Shown here: positions 23,970 through 33,034 of the stretch, in pieces | How positions within the stretch are numbered: position 1 is the first letter of the stretch | Layout: the number at the start of each line of letters is the position of its first letter | Source: Marmoricola sp. | GTDB lineage: Bacteria > Actinomycetota > Actinomycetes > Propionibacteriales > Nocardioidaceae | Reading direction: 5' to 3' | DNA: 33,258 nucleotides | Assembly: GCA_025965195.1 (NCBI GenBank) | Contig: JAOPXK010000047.1 | Location: forward strand, 1-33,258 | The notes under the pieces: model-generated | Told to the model about the DNA's origin: nothing | What the model saw: only the letters and a program-made list of their open reading frames with translations | Database searches by the model: none | Translations under genes and position numbers: made by a program

Positions 23970-24736
23970 GCCGCACCGGCGCTCGTGCGCGACGCCGTCG
24001 GCAGGTCCGGAGCACCGTTCCTGCCGAAGACCACGACCAGGACCGCAGCGAACACGGCTACGGCCGGGACGATCGCGAGCAGGCTCGCGTCGGAGTGCGG
24101 CCAACGGGCACCCGCCCCCTCCGAGCCCCAGAACATCCCGAACGACGTGAGCATCACACCGACGACAAACTTCAGGGTGTTCTCGGGGACCCTGGCGAGT
24201 GGCGCCCGCACGACGACGCCGGCGGCCACGACGAGCAGCACCGCGACGAGGGCGGCGAGAGCAGCGAGCGGGATGTTTCCCTGGTTGCTGCCGAAGGTCA
24301 GCACGATGAAGACGACCTCGAGGCCTTCGAGGACGACGCCCTTGAACGACAGCGTGAACGAGTACCAGTCCGGCACGAACGCGCGGGCCTCCGCGCTCGC
24401 CTGCCGCGCGGCTTCGACGCTGGTCCGGAAGATCTGCTCCTCGTCATGCATGGCCTTGTGGCCGCTGGCGCGCAGGACGGCCTTGCGCAGCCACTGGAGT
24501 CCGAAGATCAGCAACAGCCCGCCGACGAAGAGCCGCAAGTCGCTGAGCGGGATCAGCCGCACGGCGGGACCGAGCACGGCCACGACGGCGGCCAGCAGCG
24601 CCAGCCCGGCGAACATGCCGATCACGGTCGAGCGCCAGTCCCGCGTCGTGCCAACGGCCAGGATGATCGTCAACGCCTCGACGGCTTCGACCAGGCACGC
24701 CAGCAACACCGCAAGGAAGAGTGCGGATCCGCTCAC
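23966..24736 (-). CDS. Duplicated polytopic membrane protein with paired ExxE motifs (COG4280-like, FTR1/TerC-reminiscent)
   Basis: 256 residues, about six to seven helices in two similar halves. Half one has CLVEAVEALTIILAVGT (E17, E20) and later LRLFVGGLLLIFGLQWLRKA. Half two has VVLEGLEVVFIVLTFGS (E137, E140) and then LKFVVGVMLTSFGMFWGSEG. The two ExxE pairs are exactly 120 residues apart. ExxE in a first helix recalls the REGLE motif of FTR1 iron permeases, but the arginine is missing. A soluble loop (about 92-122) separates the halves. GTG at 24736 has GGGAG six bases upstream and overlaps the FMN-binding protein stop (GTGA). A metal-ion permease is plausible but unproven. Confidence 0.72.
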   Translation of the reverse strand: MSGSALFLAVLLACLVEAVEALTIILAVGTTRDWRSTVIGMFAGLALLAAVVAVLGPAVRLIPLSDLRLFVGGLLLIFGLQWLRKAVLRASGHKAMHDEEQIFRTSVEAARQASAEARAFVPDWYSFTLSFKGVVLEGLEVVFIVLTFGSNQGNIPLAALAALVAVLLVVAAGVVVRAPLARVPENTLKFVVGVMLTSFGMFWGSEGAGARWPHSDASLLAIVPAVAVFAAVLVVVFGRNGAPDLPTASRTSAGAA

Positions 24737-25257
24737 GACGTACTCCCGTTGAAGTGCGCCGCGTCGAGTGCGGCCTGGAGGGACTGTCGATATCCGTCGG
24801 ACGTGTACGTCGCACCGGAGACCGTGTCGATCTTCGCGCTCTGTGCGCTCAGCGTCTCGCTGCCGAGGACCGGGAGGGCCTGGTCGTTGATCTCCTGGCT
24901 GCGTCCACCGTCCTGGGGATAGTCGAGCACCGTCGTCTTCGTGATCCGCTGAGCCTGGATCGTGACCTGGATCTGGATCGGCCCGTACGGAGTGCCGATG
25001 GACGATCCGTTGACGACGACCACGGCGGGATTCGCCGAAGGGGACGGAGCAGGAGACGTCGTTGATCGCGACGACTTCGGCGTCGCGGGTGGTCCGGACA
25101 CCACTCCCACCGGGGCCAGCGGCTGGCCGGGTGTCCGGTGCGCGGTGGACTTGTCGGTGCTCGTCGGGTACAGCATCAGCAGGCCGACCACGGCGACGCT
25201 GCCCGCGAAGACCGCGGCATTGCGCCGTCCACGCGCAGCGAGGTTTGCGGTCACCAC
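24733..25257 (-). CDS. Exported FMN-binding domain protein with covalent flavin site
   Basis: 174 residues. An N-terminal anchor (14-30) is followed by a Pro/Ser/Thr-rich linker (32-77), then an FMN-bind domain (about 78-170). DTVSGATYTS (144-153) fits the ApbE flavinylation motif, with Thr150 as the likely FMN attachment residue. It should carry covalent FMN on the outer face and receive electrons from the membrane reductase. GTG at 25257 has AGGAG eight bases upstream and lies within the reductase 3' end. Neighbouring apbE supplies the modifying enzyme. Confidence 0.88.
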   Translation of the reverse strand: MVTANLAARGRRNAAVFAGSVAVVGLLMLYPTSTDKSTAHRTPGQPLAPVGVVSGPPATPKSSRSTTSPAPSPSANPAVVVVNGSSIGTPYGPIQIQVTIQAQRITKTTVLDYPQDGGRSQEINDQALPVLGSETLSAQSAKIDTVSGATYTSDGYRQSLQAALDAAHFNGSTS

Positions 25258-26672
25258 GTGAAGCGCTCCTGGTGAACCCGGTCCCGCTGCGCCCCTGCAC
25301 GCAACGCCGCGCGGGTGGCAGCATCCATCCAGGCGTCCGGGCCGCAGATGAAGATGTCAGTCGCGCCGATGTCGGGCAGCAGCCGGAGCATGGCGACGCT
25401 GTCGCTGAGGTGGGCAGCCTGGTCGGGAAGCCAGCTGTCCCTGCCCGGGATGCGGGAGCCGGTGAGGTAGTGAACGGTGATTCCGCGGCGCCGGGCCAGC
25501 TGGTCGAGCTCGTTGCGGAAGATCAGGTCCTGTTCGCTTCGGGCCCGGTAGACCAGCGTTGCGTTGCCCGGCTCGTAGTCGAGGTCCTCCAGCAGGGCCC
25601 GCATCGGGGTGATGCCGATCCCGGACGCGAGCATCGCCACCTTGGCGCCGACCCGCTCCTGGCCGGTGAGCTTTCCGTAGGGCCCCTCGAGCAGCACCTT
25701 GGTGCCTGGCCGGAGACCGGCGAGCCGGCCACTGCCGTCACCGAGGTCCTTGGCGGTGATCTGGATCCGGTCGTAACGCGGAGCGGCCGACAACGAGTAC
25801 GGGTTGCCGCCGGACCAGCCGGGCCCGTCGAGGAAGCGGAAGATGAAGAACTGCCCGGACTGCACCGGCAGCCGGTTCAGGCCGCGGCCACCCATCCGGA
25901 CCGTGACCACGTCGTGGCTCTCGCGTACGACGTCGGTGACGCTGATGCCGTGCCGGAGCGTCCTCCAGATCGGTAGGCCCAGCCGGAAGAGCACGACGGC
26001 GCCGGCCGCGGTCGCATATGCCGACCACCAGTAGATGCGGGCGACCGGATGGGCGATGAAGTCCGCACCGGTCCAGATCTGGTGAGGAACCGCGAGTCCG
26101 ACACCGGCGTAGGCATAGAGGTGGAGCAGGTGCCACGACTCGTAGCGCAGCCGTCGGCGGGCGACCCGAACCGAGGTGACCGTCACGACCGTGAGCGCAA
26201 TGGTGCCGGCGAGGGCGATCAGCATCCCGGCGTACGACGTGAGGATCGTCCAGGTCTCGCCGAAGACATTGCGATGGTCGGCCAAGGTGTAGCCGAGCGT
26301 GATCAGGATGATGTGCAGGATGAGCAGGTTGAACGACCAGAAGCCGACGAGCCGGTGCTTGCGCGCAAGGTCGTCGTGCCCATAGCTCCGCTCGACGACG
26401 GGGACCCTGGCCATCAGGAACACCTGCACCAGCAGGAGATCCGCCGCCAGCAGCCCGCTGAGCCTGCCGAGTGACGTCAGCTGGTCGGCACGGTTGAGAG
26501 CGAGCAGCGGCAGACCGCGCCCGCTCACCCACAGCCCGACCACGATCAGGACGCTCAGCAGGGTCGTGACGGCAATGGCGTCGCGCCACCATCGCGGAAC
26601 AGGGCGCACCCGAGCGGTCTCGACCGCTACGTGGACGGGCGAGCTCCGACCGTCTTGGACCATGCCCCGCAT
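25251..26672 (-). CDS. Ferric-reductase-type transmembrane flavohaem oxidoreductase
   Basis: 473 residues. The N-terminal six-helix domain has candidate haem-ligand histidines at 106, 120, 181, 184 and 197 (RKHRLVGF, LHIIL, WHLLHLY, VPHQIW). The FAD-binding part has GNPYSLSAAP (289-298), the usual RxYS with Asn for Arg. The NAD(P)-binding part has ASGIGITPMR (349-358) and CGPDAWM near 446, with the Trp-ending tail of this group. It should move electrons from cytosolic NAD(P)H through FAD and two haems to the outside. The start is ATG 26672, with 26663 as an alternative. It lies 9 bases after apbE and overlaps the FMN-binding gene. Confidence 0.9.
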   Translation of the reverse strand: MRGMVQDGRSSPVHVAVETARVRPVPRWWRDAIAVTTLLSVLIVVGLWVSGRGLPLLALNRADQLTSLGRLSGLLAADLLLVQVFLMARVPVVERSYGHDDLARKHRLVGFWSFNLLILHIILITLGYTLADHRNVFGETWTILTSYAGMLIALAGTIALTVVTVTSVRVARRRLRYESWHLLHLYAYAGVGLAVPHQIWTGADFIAHPVARIYWWSAYATAAGAVVLFRLGLPIWRTLRHGISVTDVVRESHDVVTVRMGGRGLNRLPVQSGQFFIFRFLDGPGWSGGNPYSLSAAPRYDRIQITAKDLGDGSGRLAGLRPGTKVLLEGPYGKLTGQERVGAKVAMLASGIGITPMRALLEDLDYEPGNATLVYRARSEQDLIFRNELDQLARRRGITVHYLTGSRIPGRDSWLPDQAAHLSDSVAMLRLLPDIGATDIFICGPDAWMDAATRAALRAGAQRDRVHQERFTW

Positions 26673-26681
26673 GCCTTGACG

Positions 26682-27473
26682 CTAGTGCGGAAAACCTGAC
26701 GCTGACCTGACTGCCGTCGCCCATCCGGGCGTCGTCGCGCTGGTGCCGTCCGGAGCGATCGCCAGGCCGTCGTACCCGGGCGTCGAGGCGAGCAGTCGCA
26801 GCCAGCCGTCCCCGGCGACGAACGCGGCCGTCGCGAGCACATCGGCCAGCTCCAGGCTCGGCCCGACAACCGTGACGGACAGCCAACGGGCGGCCACCGA
26901 CGCGCCGCTCCGTGGGTCATACACGTGTGCTCCGCGAGCAGCGGTGCCGCTGGTCGCGACGGCGCCACCGAGCCTCTCGATCGCGTGCAGGACACGGGCC
27001 CCATCGCGGGGATCCTGGATGCCGACGGTGAACGGCAGCCCACTCGGTGCGAGGACCACCACGTCTCCCCCGGCGTTCAGGCACCAGTCCAGATCCGACA
27101 CGTCAGCCAGGTGACGAGACGCCCGCTCCGCCGCCCAGCCCTTCACGAGACCCGAGGGATCCCACGTCCTTCCGGGAGTGATGGGGTCGAACAGCCCGCC
27201 GGTCAGTCGCGTCGCCGAAGCGCACCGCCCCGCCACGTCACGGACATCGGGGTGACAGTCCTCGAGCGACTTCTCGCCACGCGCCAGCATCCTCACCTCA
27301 CTGCTCTCGATGTACGGCGAGAAGAGCTGGTCAACCTCTCGGAGCTCGGCGAACATCGTTGTCACGGCCCTGTCCGCTTCCTCCGACATCGCCCTGGCAC
27401 CGCGCGCGAGCACGCTGATCGGCAGGCCCATGATCTGCTCGACCCAGCTGCGACGTACTCCCTCAGTGGACAC
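26682..27473 (-). CDS. apbE: FAD:protein FMN transferase (ApbE)
   Basis: 263 residues. ApbE cleaves FAD and attaches FMN to Thr/Ser of exported proteins. Family strings are EVDQLFSPYIESSEV (46-60), LFDPITPG, DPSGLVKGWAAER (105-117), NAGGDV (133-138) and the Mg-site helix ELADVLATAAFVAG. The probable target is the FMN-binding protein at 24733-25257. No clear signal peptide is visible; a start at ATG 27431 would be shorter still. GTG 27473 begins two bases after the carboxylase stop. The gene leads the electron-transfer part of the operon. Confidence 0.92.
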   Translation of the reverse strand: MSTEGVRRSWVEQIMGLPISVLARGARAMSEEADRAVTTMFAELREVDQLFSPYIESSEVRMLARGEKSLEDCHPDVRDVAGRCASATRLTGGLFDPITPGRTWDPSGLVKGWAAERASRHLADVSDLDWCLNAGGDVVVLAPSGLPFTVGIQDPRDGARVLHAIERLGGAVATSGTAARGAHVYDPRSGASVAARWLSVTVVGPSLELADVLATAAFVAGDGWLRLLASTPGYDGLAIAPDGTSATTPGWATAVRSASGFPH

Positions 27474-27475
27474 GG

Positions 27476-30400
27476 TCAGTGCGCGCCGAGCCCTCGTTCG
27501 ATCACGGCGATGATTTCGGGCCGCAACCGCTCGGCTGCGATGACCGCGTCGACCGAGCCCACCTCGACGGCCCGGTGGATGTTGTGCACTCCGTCGAACT
27601 CTGCGGCGACCTCGCTGATCTTCTCCGCCCGGAGCATTGCCCGGAGCTCGGCCAGCTCCACGACCAGCCGGCTGCGCTCCGGTCCGGAGGCCTCGGCCAC
27701 CCGGGCCTCCAGCTCGCGAACTCCCGGATTCGCCGCCGTCCGCTTCTCGACCTCACCGGCGAACACCACAGCAGCCGCCGGTGCACCTCCGATCACGGAG
27801 GCGAACGAACCTTCGAGCGCGAGCACGGTCATGCTGGGGTTGAGCGCCTTGGAGAAGACCACGAACGCCCCACCGTGATAGCGCGAGATCACGCAGAAGA
27901 CGATGGGCCCGACGAAGTTGACGATCGCGCGACCGATCTCCGCGCCGTACTCCAGCTGGAGGTTGCGCATCGAGTCCGGCGACCCGTCGAAACCCGACAG
28001 GTTGGCCAGCACCACGAGGGGCCGGTTGCCGCTGGCGACGTTGATCGCCCGGGCTGCCTTCTTCGACGAGCGGGGGAACAGCGTCCCGGCGGTGTAGACG
28101 TCCGGTCCGTCGGTGGGCGGGAACCCCCGCCTCGGCACGGGCCGCGACTCGATGCCGAGCAGGCACACGGGATAGCCACCGAGGTGAGCATCCTGGACGA
28201 CCGCGGTCTCTGCGTCGGCCATCCCGGCCCAACGCTCGAGCGTCGGGTGGTCCTGATCGGCCAGCGCCCGCATCACCGTCCGGATGTCGAAGGCCTTCTT
28301 GCGGTCGGGGTTGGTCACTGCCGAGAAGATCTCGCCGACGGTTCGGAAGTCACTGCCGTCGATGGCGTGCGGGTAGGTCGTGATGTCGCGGTCGATCGGG
28401 TCGCTGGAGGGTTTCCGCCGCGGCCGGGACTCTCCCGGCACGACGTAGGTGTGGTCGTAGTGCGACATCAGCACGTCGAACGCGCCCGACAGATCTGGAG
28501 CCCAGTACTGCGCCTGGCCATTCGGCCCCATCACCCGGTCATAGCCGCCGATGCCGAAGTTGTCCTCCGCCGAGACGCCGCCCGAGAAGTCCAGCGACTG
28601 CTTTCCGGTGAGCACCATCGCACTGTCGGGCGTCATCACCAGGATCCCCTTGGTGTGCATCAGCATCGTCGCCTCTGCGTTCCAGTACGGCTGGGCACCG
28701 ACGTTGATGCCGGCCACCACAACGTTGATCTCGCCGCCCGCCTGGGTGAACTCGATGATGCGCCGAAGCCCGGCCGCGACCCAGTCCATGTTCTCGGTGC
28801 CGGAGTCCATCGAGATCCGGGCGCCGGCGGACAGGGCGTACCACTCCACCGGGACCTGCATCCGCTCGGCCAGGTCGATGGCGGCGATCACCCGCGAGCA
28901 CTCAGGTTCGGAGACCGCGCCCAGTGCCATCGTGGGGTCACCACACAGCACCACCCGGGTGACACCTTCGGGATAGAGCCGGGTCGGCGTCGTCACCACC
29001 GCAGCGAGGATGCCTGCCTTGTTCAGACCGCGGGGGCGGTCCACCGGGACGAGTGCGCCGGTGTCGTCCAGGTCGTGCTCGACCAGCGTGCCCCCCGGGC
29101 CGGCCAGCATGTCGGCGAGCTCATAGGGATAGACCAGGCCGCGCCGGCTCGCCCGGAGCACCTTGGCCGCATAGTCGTCGAGCGGCTTGAGCCGCTCGGT
29201 CGGCGGGGAGTCGATCGAGGACACCACGCCGGCGCCGGCTGCCTTGGAGAACCGGATCATCACGGGCACCTCGGAGCCGTCCGGACCTGCCACCCGGCCC
29301 TGAGCAACAACCTCGGCGATCCCGGCGCCGTCGGTCAGTGGCGTGATCTTCTCCTGCAGCGAGGTCAGCTGATGAACGTCGGCTTCGACCACGGGCCACA
29401 CGTGCACCCAGACATGGTTGGTGTCCAGCTTCGCGCCCGCTGCACCACGCGCCGTCCGGGTCCGCCGGATCGCCTCCAGGCAGTTCTCGACAGCGCGCTC
29501 GGCATGCGGAAGCGCGATCACCTCGCCGCGCTCGTCACGGACCACGGCGAGCTGGCGCACCTGCGCGAGAGCAACGAGTCGCCGGTCGGCCGGGTTGTCC
29601 TTCGCAACACATTCATAGAGGAGCACGTCGGCGGGAGCGTCGATCCTGGTCACGTCGAAGTCGAGGAGCCGCCACAGGTTGAGCCTTCGCGCGACCATCG
29701 GGTGCACGCCGCGGACCCGGTAGTCCTCGGCAACGGCACGGGTATCACCATCCTCCGCAGGACGGAACGTGAAGTAGCTGACGGGACGGTTCGAGCCCGG
29801 ACAGACCGCGATCGTCAACCGTCGTACGACGTGGGCGAACGCGAGTCCGTCCACCAGGTTGCGGAGCTCATCGCTCGCCTCCTGCGCCGACTCGGGAGCC
29901 TCTGGCCAGTAGAGGTAGAGATCGACCGCCGACTCGTCCCCTTCGAGACGGGCGTCGACCTGCTCGGCGACGGTGGCGCTGAGCGAGGAGTCCGGACCAG
30001 CCAGCTCAGCCACCGTGCCGATGCTGGAGACCAGCCGGGTCGGCCGGTCGTCGAGGGTGTAGTCGGCGACCACGAGGGGACGCCCCTCCGAGTCCAGGGA
30101 CCTGAGGTCGTGCAGCGCGAACTCGCGATAGTGACGCTTGACGAGCACCTCGAGCATCGGCTCACGCTTGAGCGCCTGGTCCGGGCCACTCTCCAGCCGC
30201 TCGGCGAGGAACTGGACGATCTGCTCGGGAATCGCGGCGAGCGCGTCGATCCGCGCAACCCGGTTCGGTGCGTCGGCGTCGGCCGCGAGCGCGGCCACCT
30301 CGTCACGGACCCCGGCCAGCACGCTCGACCGCTCCTGGTCGACCAGGGGCTGGTCGAACCAGCGGAACCGGACACTTCGCGCCAGGTCGCCGACGACGGG

Positions 30401-33013
30401 GAACCTGAGCTGGGTGGCCCGGACCAGGCGCTCGAGCAGGTCACGGGTGACCACCGCGAGCTGGCCCTCGGGCGGTGCCTCACCGCTCCACCGCTGGAGG
30501 AGCGCCACCACCATCTGCAGCTCGGGGGCCGAGCGCTGCTGGGCAAGGAAGATCCGGAACACCGCTTCTTCAAGTGCTGTCGAACGTTCCAGGTCGGTCA
30601 CGCCGTAGTGCGCGAGGACCGTGGCCAGCCGACTCCGGAAATGCGCGGGCAGGTCTCCACGCTCGGCGTCGAGACTCTGCAGGTAGGTGTGGAAGTGCTC
30701 CTTCGAGCTGTGCACCCGGAGCTCGGTGTTGCGCTCCTCGTTGGCCGGATGGTTGCGGCTGAGCTCCGCGAAGTCGGTGAACAAGCCGAGCAGTGCGGCT
30801 TCGTCGGCGATGACATCGACCCCTGCTGCCCGCAGTTCGTCACGAGCGGCGAGGTAGCCGGCCAGGGCCACGCCGTCCTCGTCGTGGGCGAGGTCGAAGC
30901 CGCAGAGCAGCGCGGAGAGGTCCGCACGGCGGCGCGCGGCCCGGCGCTCCGGGGACGGCTCGTTCGCCTCCGGGGGCAGGTCCAGTGCCGGACCGGCCTG
31001 GGACACGACCGGCGTCTCCTCGGCGCTGTCGTCGACCGGCTCCAGCCGGACCAGCGGCGCGCCGGTCTCCACCTGGCTTCCCGTCATCACCAGGAGCTCG
31101 CGAACCCGAGCCGTGAACGGCGCGTGGATCACGGTCTCCATCTTCATGCTCTCCAGCACGAGGATGGGTGCGCCCGCTGCGACCACGTCACCGACCGCAG
31201 TGGGAGTTGCGACGACGAGCGCCGGAGCGGGCGAACGCAGCACGCCACCCTCGTCCCGGCTGACCCGGTGAGTGACGCCGTCGACCTCCACCATGTGCGT
31301 GGGGCCGTGCGTCGCAGCGACGATGCGGTATCTCCGTCCAGCGACAACGAGCCGGGCGTGGAACTCGTCGATCCGCTCGATCACCGCGTCGACGACCTGG
31401 CTGATGTCCCCCGCGGCGACGCTCACGCGGTAGGCGTTCGGGCCGGTCTGCACCGAGGTGACCCGGTACGTCGCCCCTCGCAGCTTGAGGTCGACGGGAT
31501 TGCCGACCTTGTGCTGGACCTGGGGCCGACCACCGTGCGCGCTCTGCAGGAGCCGGGCCACCTCGACCAGCATCTCCTCCTGGTAGGCCTCGATGGCCGC
31601 CATCACCAGTGCGATCCCGGAGTGCTCCTGGGCGACCAGGCGGCCCTCCTCGCGAACCCGGTCGATCCAACCCGTGTCGGCCCAGCCGCCGGCGCCGTCG
31701 ACGACCTCGGGCTGGCTGAGCAGGTCGAGGATGAACCCCTTGTTGGTGGCACCGCCCTCGATGACCACCGTGGTCTCGGCCATCGCTCGCCTCAGCCTGG
31801 CGAGGGCCTCTTCGCGGGTCGGCGCGTAGGCGATGATCTTCGCGATCATCGAGTCGAAGTCGGCGGGGATGGTGTCGCCCTCGCCCACCCCGGTGTCCAC
31901 CCGCACGCCGGGCCCGGCTGGCAGCTCGAGCCGGAGGATGCGACCGGGCGCGGGCGCGAAGTCCCGGTCGGGGTCCTCGGCATTGAGCCGTGCCTCGATG
32001 GCATGACCCTTCTCCCCGGGCCTGTCGCCCTCGAGCCTGCCGCCCGCTGCCACCTGGACCTGGGCCTTGACCAGGTCGAAGTCGGTCGTCATCTCGGTCA
32101 CGGAGTGCTCGACCTGGAGGCGGGTGTTGACCTCGAGGAACGCGAAGGTCCCGTCGCCGGGGTGGTACAGGAACTCGACCGTGCCCGCACCCGAATAGCC
32201 CACGGCCACGGCGAGCCGCTCGGCCGCTGCCTTGAGGTCGGCCGTCTGCTCCGGGGTCAGCAGCGGAGACGCCGACTCCTCGATCACCTTCTGGTTGCGG
32301 CGCTGCACCGAGCAGTCGCGGACGCCGAGAGCCCAGGCGGTGCCATGGCTGTCGGCGATCAGCTGGACCTCGACATGGCGTGCGCCCGTGACGAGCCGCT
32401 CGAGGAAGACCACTCCGCTGCCGAAGGCACGCTCGGCCTCGTCACGCGTGCGCTGGTAGGCGTCCTCGAGGTCCCTGGCGGTGGCGACCATCCGGATGCC
32501 GCGTCCGCCACCACCGGCCGTTGCCTTGAGCATCAGTGGATACCCGACGGACTCGGCTGCGGCGAGCGCGTCCTCGAGGGTGTCGACGGCTCCCCGGCTC
32601 CATGGTGCGACGGGGACGCCGACCTCCTCGGCGATCAGCTTGGAGCCGATCTTGTCGCCCAGCTTTCGCATCGCGTCGGCACTCGGCCCGATGAAGGCAA
32701 TGCCGAGTCGGTCGCACAGGTCGACGAAGGCCGGGTCCTCGGCCACGAATCCCCAGCCCACCCAGACCGCGTCGGCCTCGGTCGCGATGAGCGCACGCTC
32801 GAGGACGGCGAGGTCGAGGTACGGTCGGGCCGCTGCCGGACCGATCGAGTAGGCCACGTCGGCCTCCCGAACGAACATCGCGTTGCGTTCTCCCTCGGTG
32901 TACAACGCGATCGTCGAGACTCCCGCGCCACCGGCGGCATTCAGCTCCCGGACGGCATGGATGAACCGCATCGCGGCCTCTCCGCGGTTCACGATGGCGA
33001 TACGAGAGAACAT
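27476..33013 (-). CDS. Single-chain multidomain acetyl/acyl-CoA carboxylase, eukaryote-type domain order
   Basis: 1845 residues. Order: biotin carboxylase (about 1-455, ATP-grasp loop KATAGGGGRG at 163-172, EVNTRLQVEH at 294-303); linker/BT region (460-560); biotinyl carrier domain with LESMKMET, biotin on K624; a central region (about 690-1270) whose later part (VARRLNLWRLLDFDV, LLYECVAKDNPADRRL) resembles the eukaryotic ACC central domain; carboxyltransferase (about 1275-1830) with RGLVYPYELADML, GARISMD and ANLSGFDGSPDSM. It makes malonyl-CoA or a related acyl product. ATG at 33013 has GGAGGG seven bases upstream. Actinobacteria usually use separate AccA/AccD subunits. apbE follows after two bases. 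Confidence 0.9.
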   Translation of the reverse strand: MFSRIAIVNRGEAAMRFIHAVRELNAAGGAGVSTIALYTEGERNAMFVREADVAYSIGPAAARPYLDLAVLERALIATEADAVWVGWGFVAEDPAFVDLCDRLGIAFIGPSADAMRKLGDKIGSKLIAEEVGVPVAPWSRGAVDTLEDALAAAESVGYPLMLKATAGGGGRGIRMVATARDLEDAYQRTRDEAERAFGSGVVFLERLVTGARHVEVQLIADSHGTAWALGVRDCSVQRRNQKVIEESASPLLTPEQTADLKAAAERLAVAVGYSGAGTVEFLYHPGDGTFAFLEVNTRLQVEHSVTEMTTDFDLVKAQVQVAAGGRLEGDRPGEKGHAIEARLNAEDPDRDFAPAPGRILRLELPAGPGVRVDTGVGEGDTIPADFDSMIAKIIAYAPTREEALARLRRAMAETTVVIEGGATNKGFILDLLSQPEVVDGAGGWADTGWIDRVREEGRLVAQEHSGIALVMAAIEAYQEEMLVEVARLLQSAHGGRPQVQHKVGNPVDLKLRGATYRVTSVQTGPNAYRVSVAAGDISQVVDAVIERIDEFHARLVVAGRRYRIVAATHGPTHMVEVDGVTHRVSRDEGGVLRSPAPALVVATPTAVGDVVAAGAPILVLESMKMETVIHAPFTARVRELLVMTGSQVETGAPLVRLEPVDDSAEETPVVSQAGPALDLPPEANEPSPERRAARRRADLSALLCGFDLAHDEDGVALAGYLAARDELRAAGVDVIADEAALLGLFTDFAELSRNHPANEERNTELRVHSSKEHFHTYLQSLDAERGDLPAHFRSRLATVLAHYGVTDLERSTALEEAVFRIFLAQQRSAPELQMVVALLQRWSGEAPPEGQLAVVTRDLLERLVRATQLRFPVVGDLARSVRFRWFDQPLVDQERSSVLAGVRDEVAALAADADAPNRVARIDALAAIPEQIVQFLAERLESGPDQALKREPMLEVLVKRHYREFALHDLRSLDSEGRPLVVADYTLDDRPTRLVSSIGTVAELAGPDSSLSATVAEQVDARLEGDESAVDLYLYWPEAPESAQEASDELRNLVDGLAFAHVVRRLTIAVCPGSNRPVSYFTFRPAEDGDTRAVAEDYRVRGVHPMVARRLNLWRLLDFDVTRIDAPADVLLYECVAKDNPADRRLVALAQVRQLAVVRDERGEVIALPHAERAVENCLEAIRRTRTARGAAGAKLDTNHVWVHVWPVVEADVHQLTSLQEKITPLTDGAGIAEVVAQGRVAGPDGSEVPVMIRFSKAAGAGVVSSIDSPPTERLKPLDDYAAKVLRASRRGLVYPYELADMLAGPGGTLVEHDLDDTGALVPVDRPRGLNKAGILAAVVTTPTRLYPEGVTRVVLCGDPTMALGAVSEPECSRVIAAIDLAERMQVPVEWYALSAGARISMDSGTENMDWVAAGLRRIIEFTQAGGEINVVVAGINVGAQPYWNAEATMLMHTKGILVMTPDSAMVLTGKQSLDFSGGVSAEDNFGIGGYDRVMGPNGQAQYWAPDLSGAFDVLMSHYDHTYVVPGESRPRRKPSSDPIDRDITTYPHAIDGSDFRTVGEIFSAVTNPDRKKAFDIRTVMRALADQDHPTLERWAGMADAETAVVQDAHLGGYPVCLLGIESRPVPRRGFPPTDGPDVYTAGTLFPRSSKKAARAINVASGNRPLVVLANLSGFDGSPDSMRNLQLEYGAEIGRAIVNFVGPIVFCVISRYHGGAFVVFSKALNPSMTVLALEGSFASVIGGAPAAAVVFAGEVEKRTAANPGVRELEARVAEASGPERSRLVVELAELRAMLRAEKISEVAAEFDGVHNIHRAVEVGSVDAVIAAERLRPEIIAVIERGLGAH

Positions 33014-33034
33014 GCGTTGACCCTCCGGGAGGCA

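Noticed and set aside
23966-24736. Direct call as an FTR1/EfeU iron permease
   Set aside because: The ExxE motifs lack the family's preceding arginine (REGLE), and no EfeO or EfeB gene is nearby, so only a resemblance is claimed.
27476-33013. Pyruvate carboxylase or mycobacterial-type long-chain acyl-CoA carboxylase
   Set aside because: Pyruvate carboxylase would show an HMGL-like CT barrel, but here the CT is of the crotonase-like acyl-CoA type. As I recall it, the single-chain LCC is far shorter and lacks the ACC-like central region.
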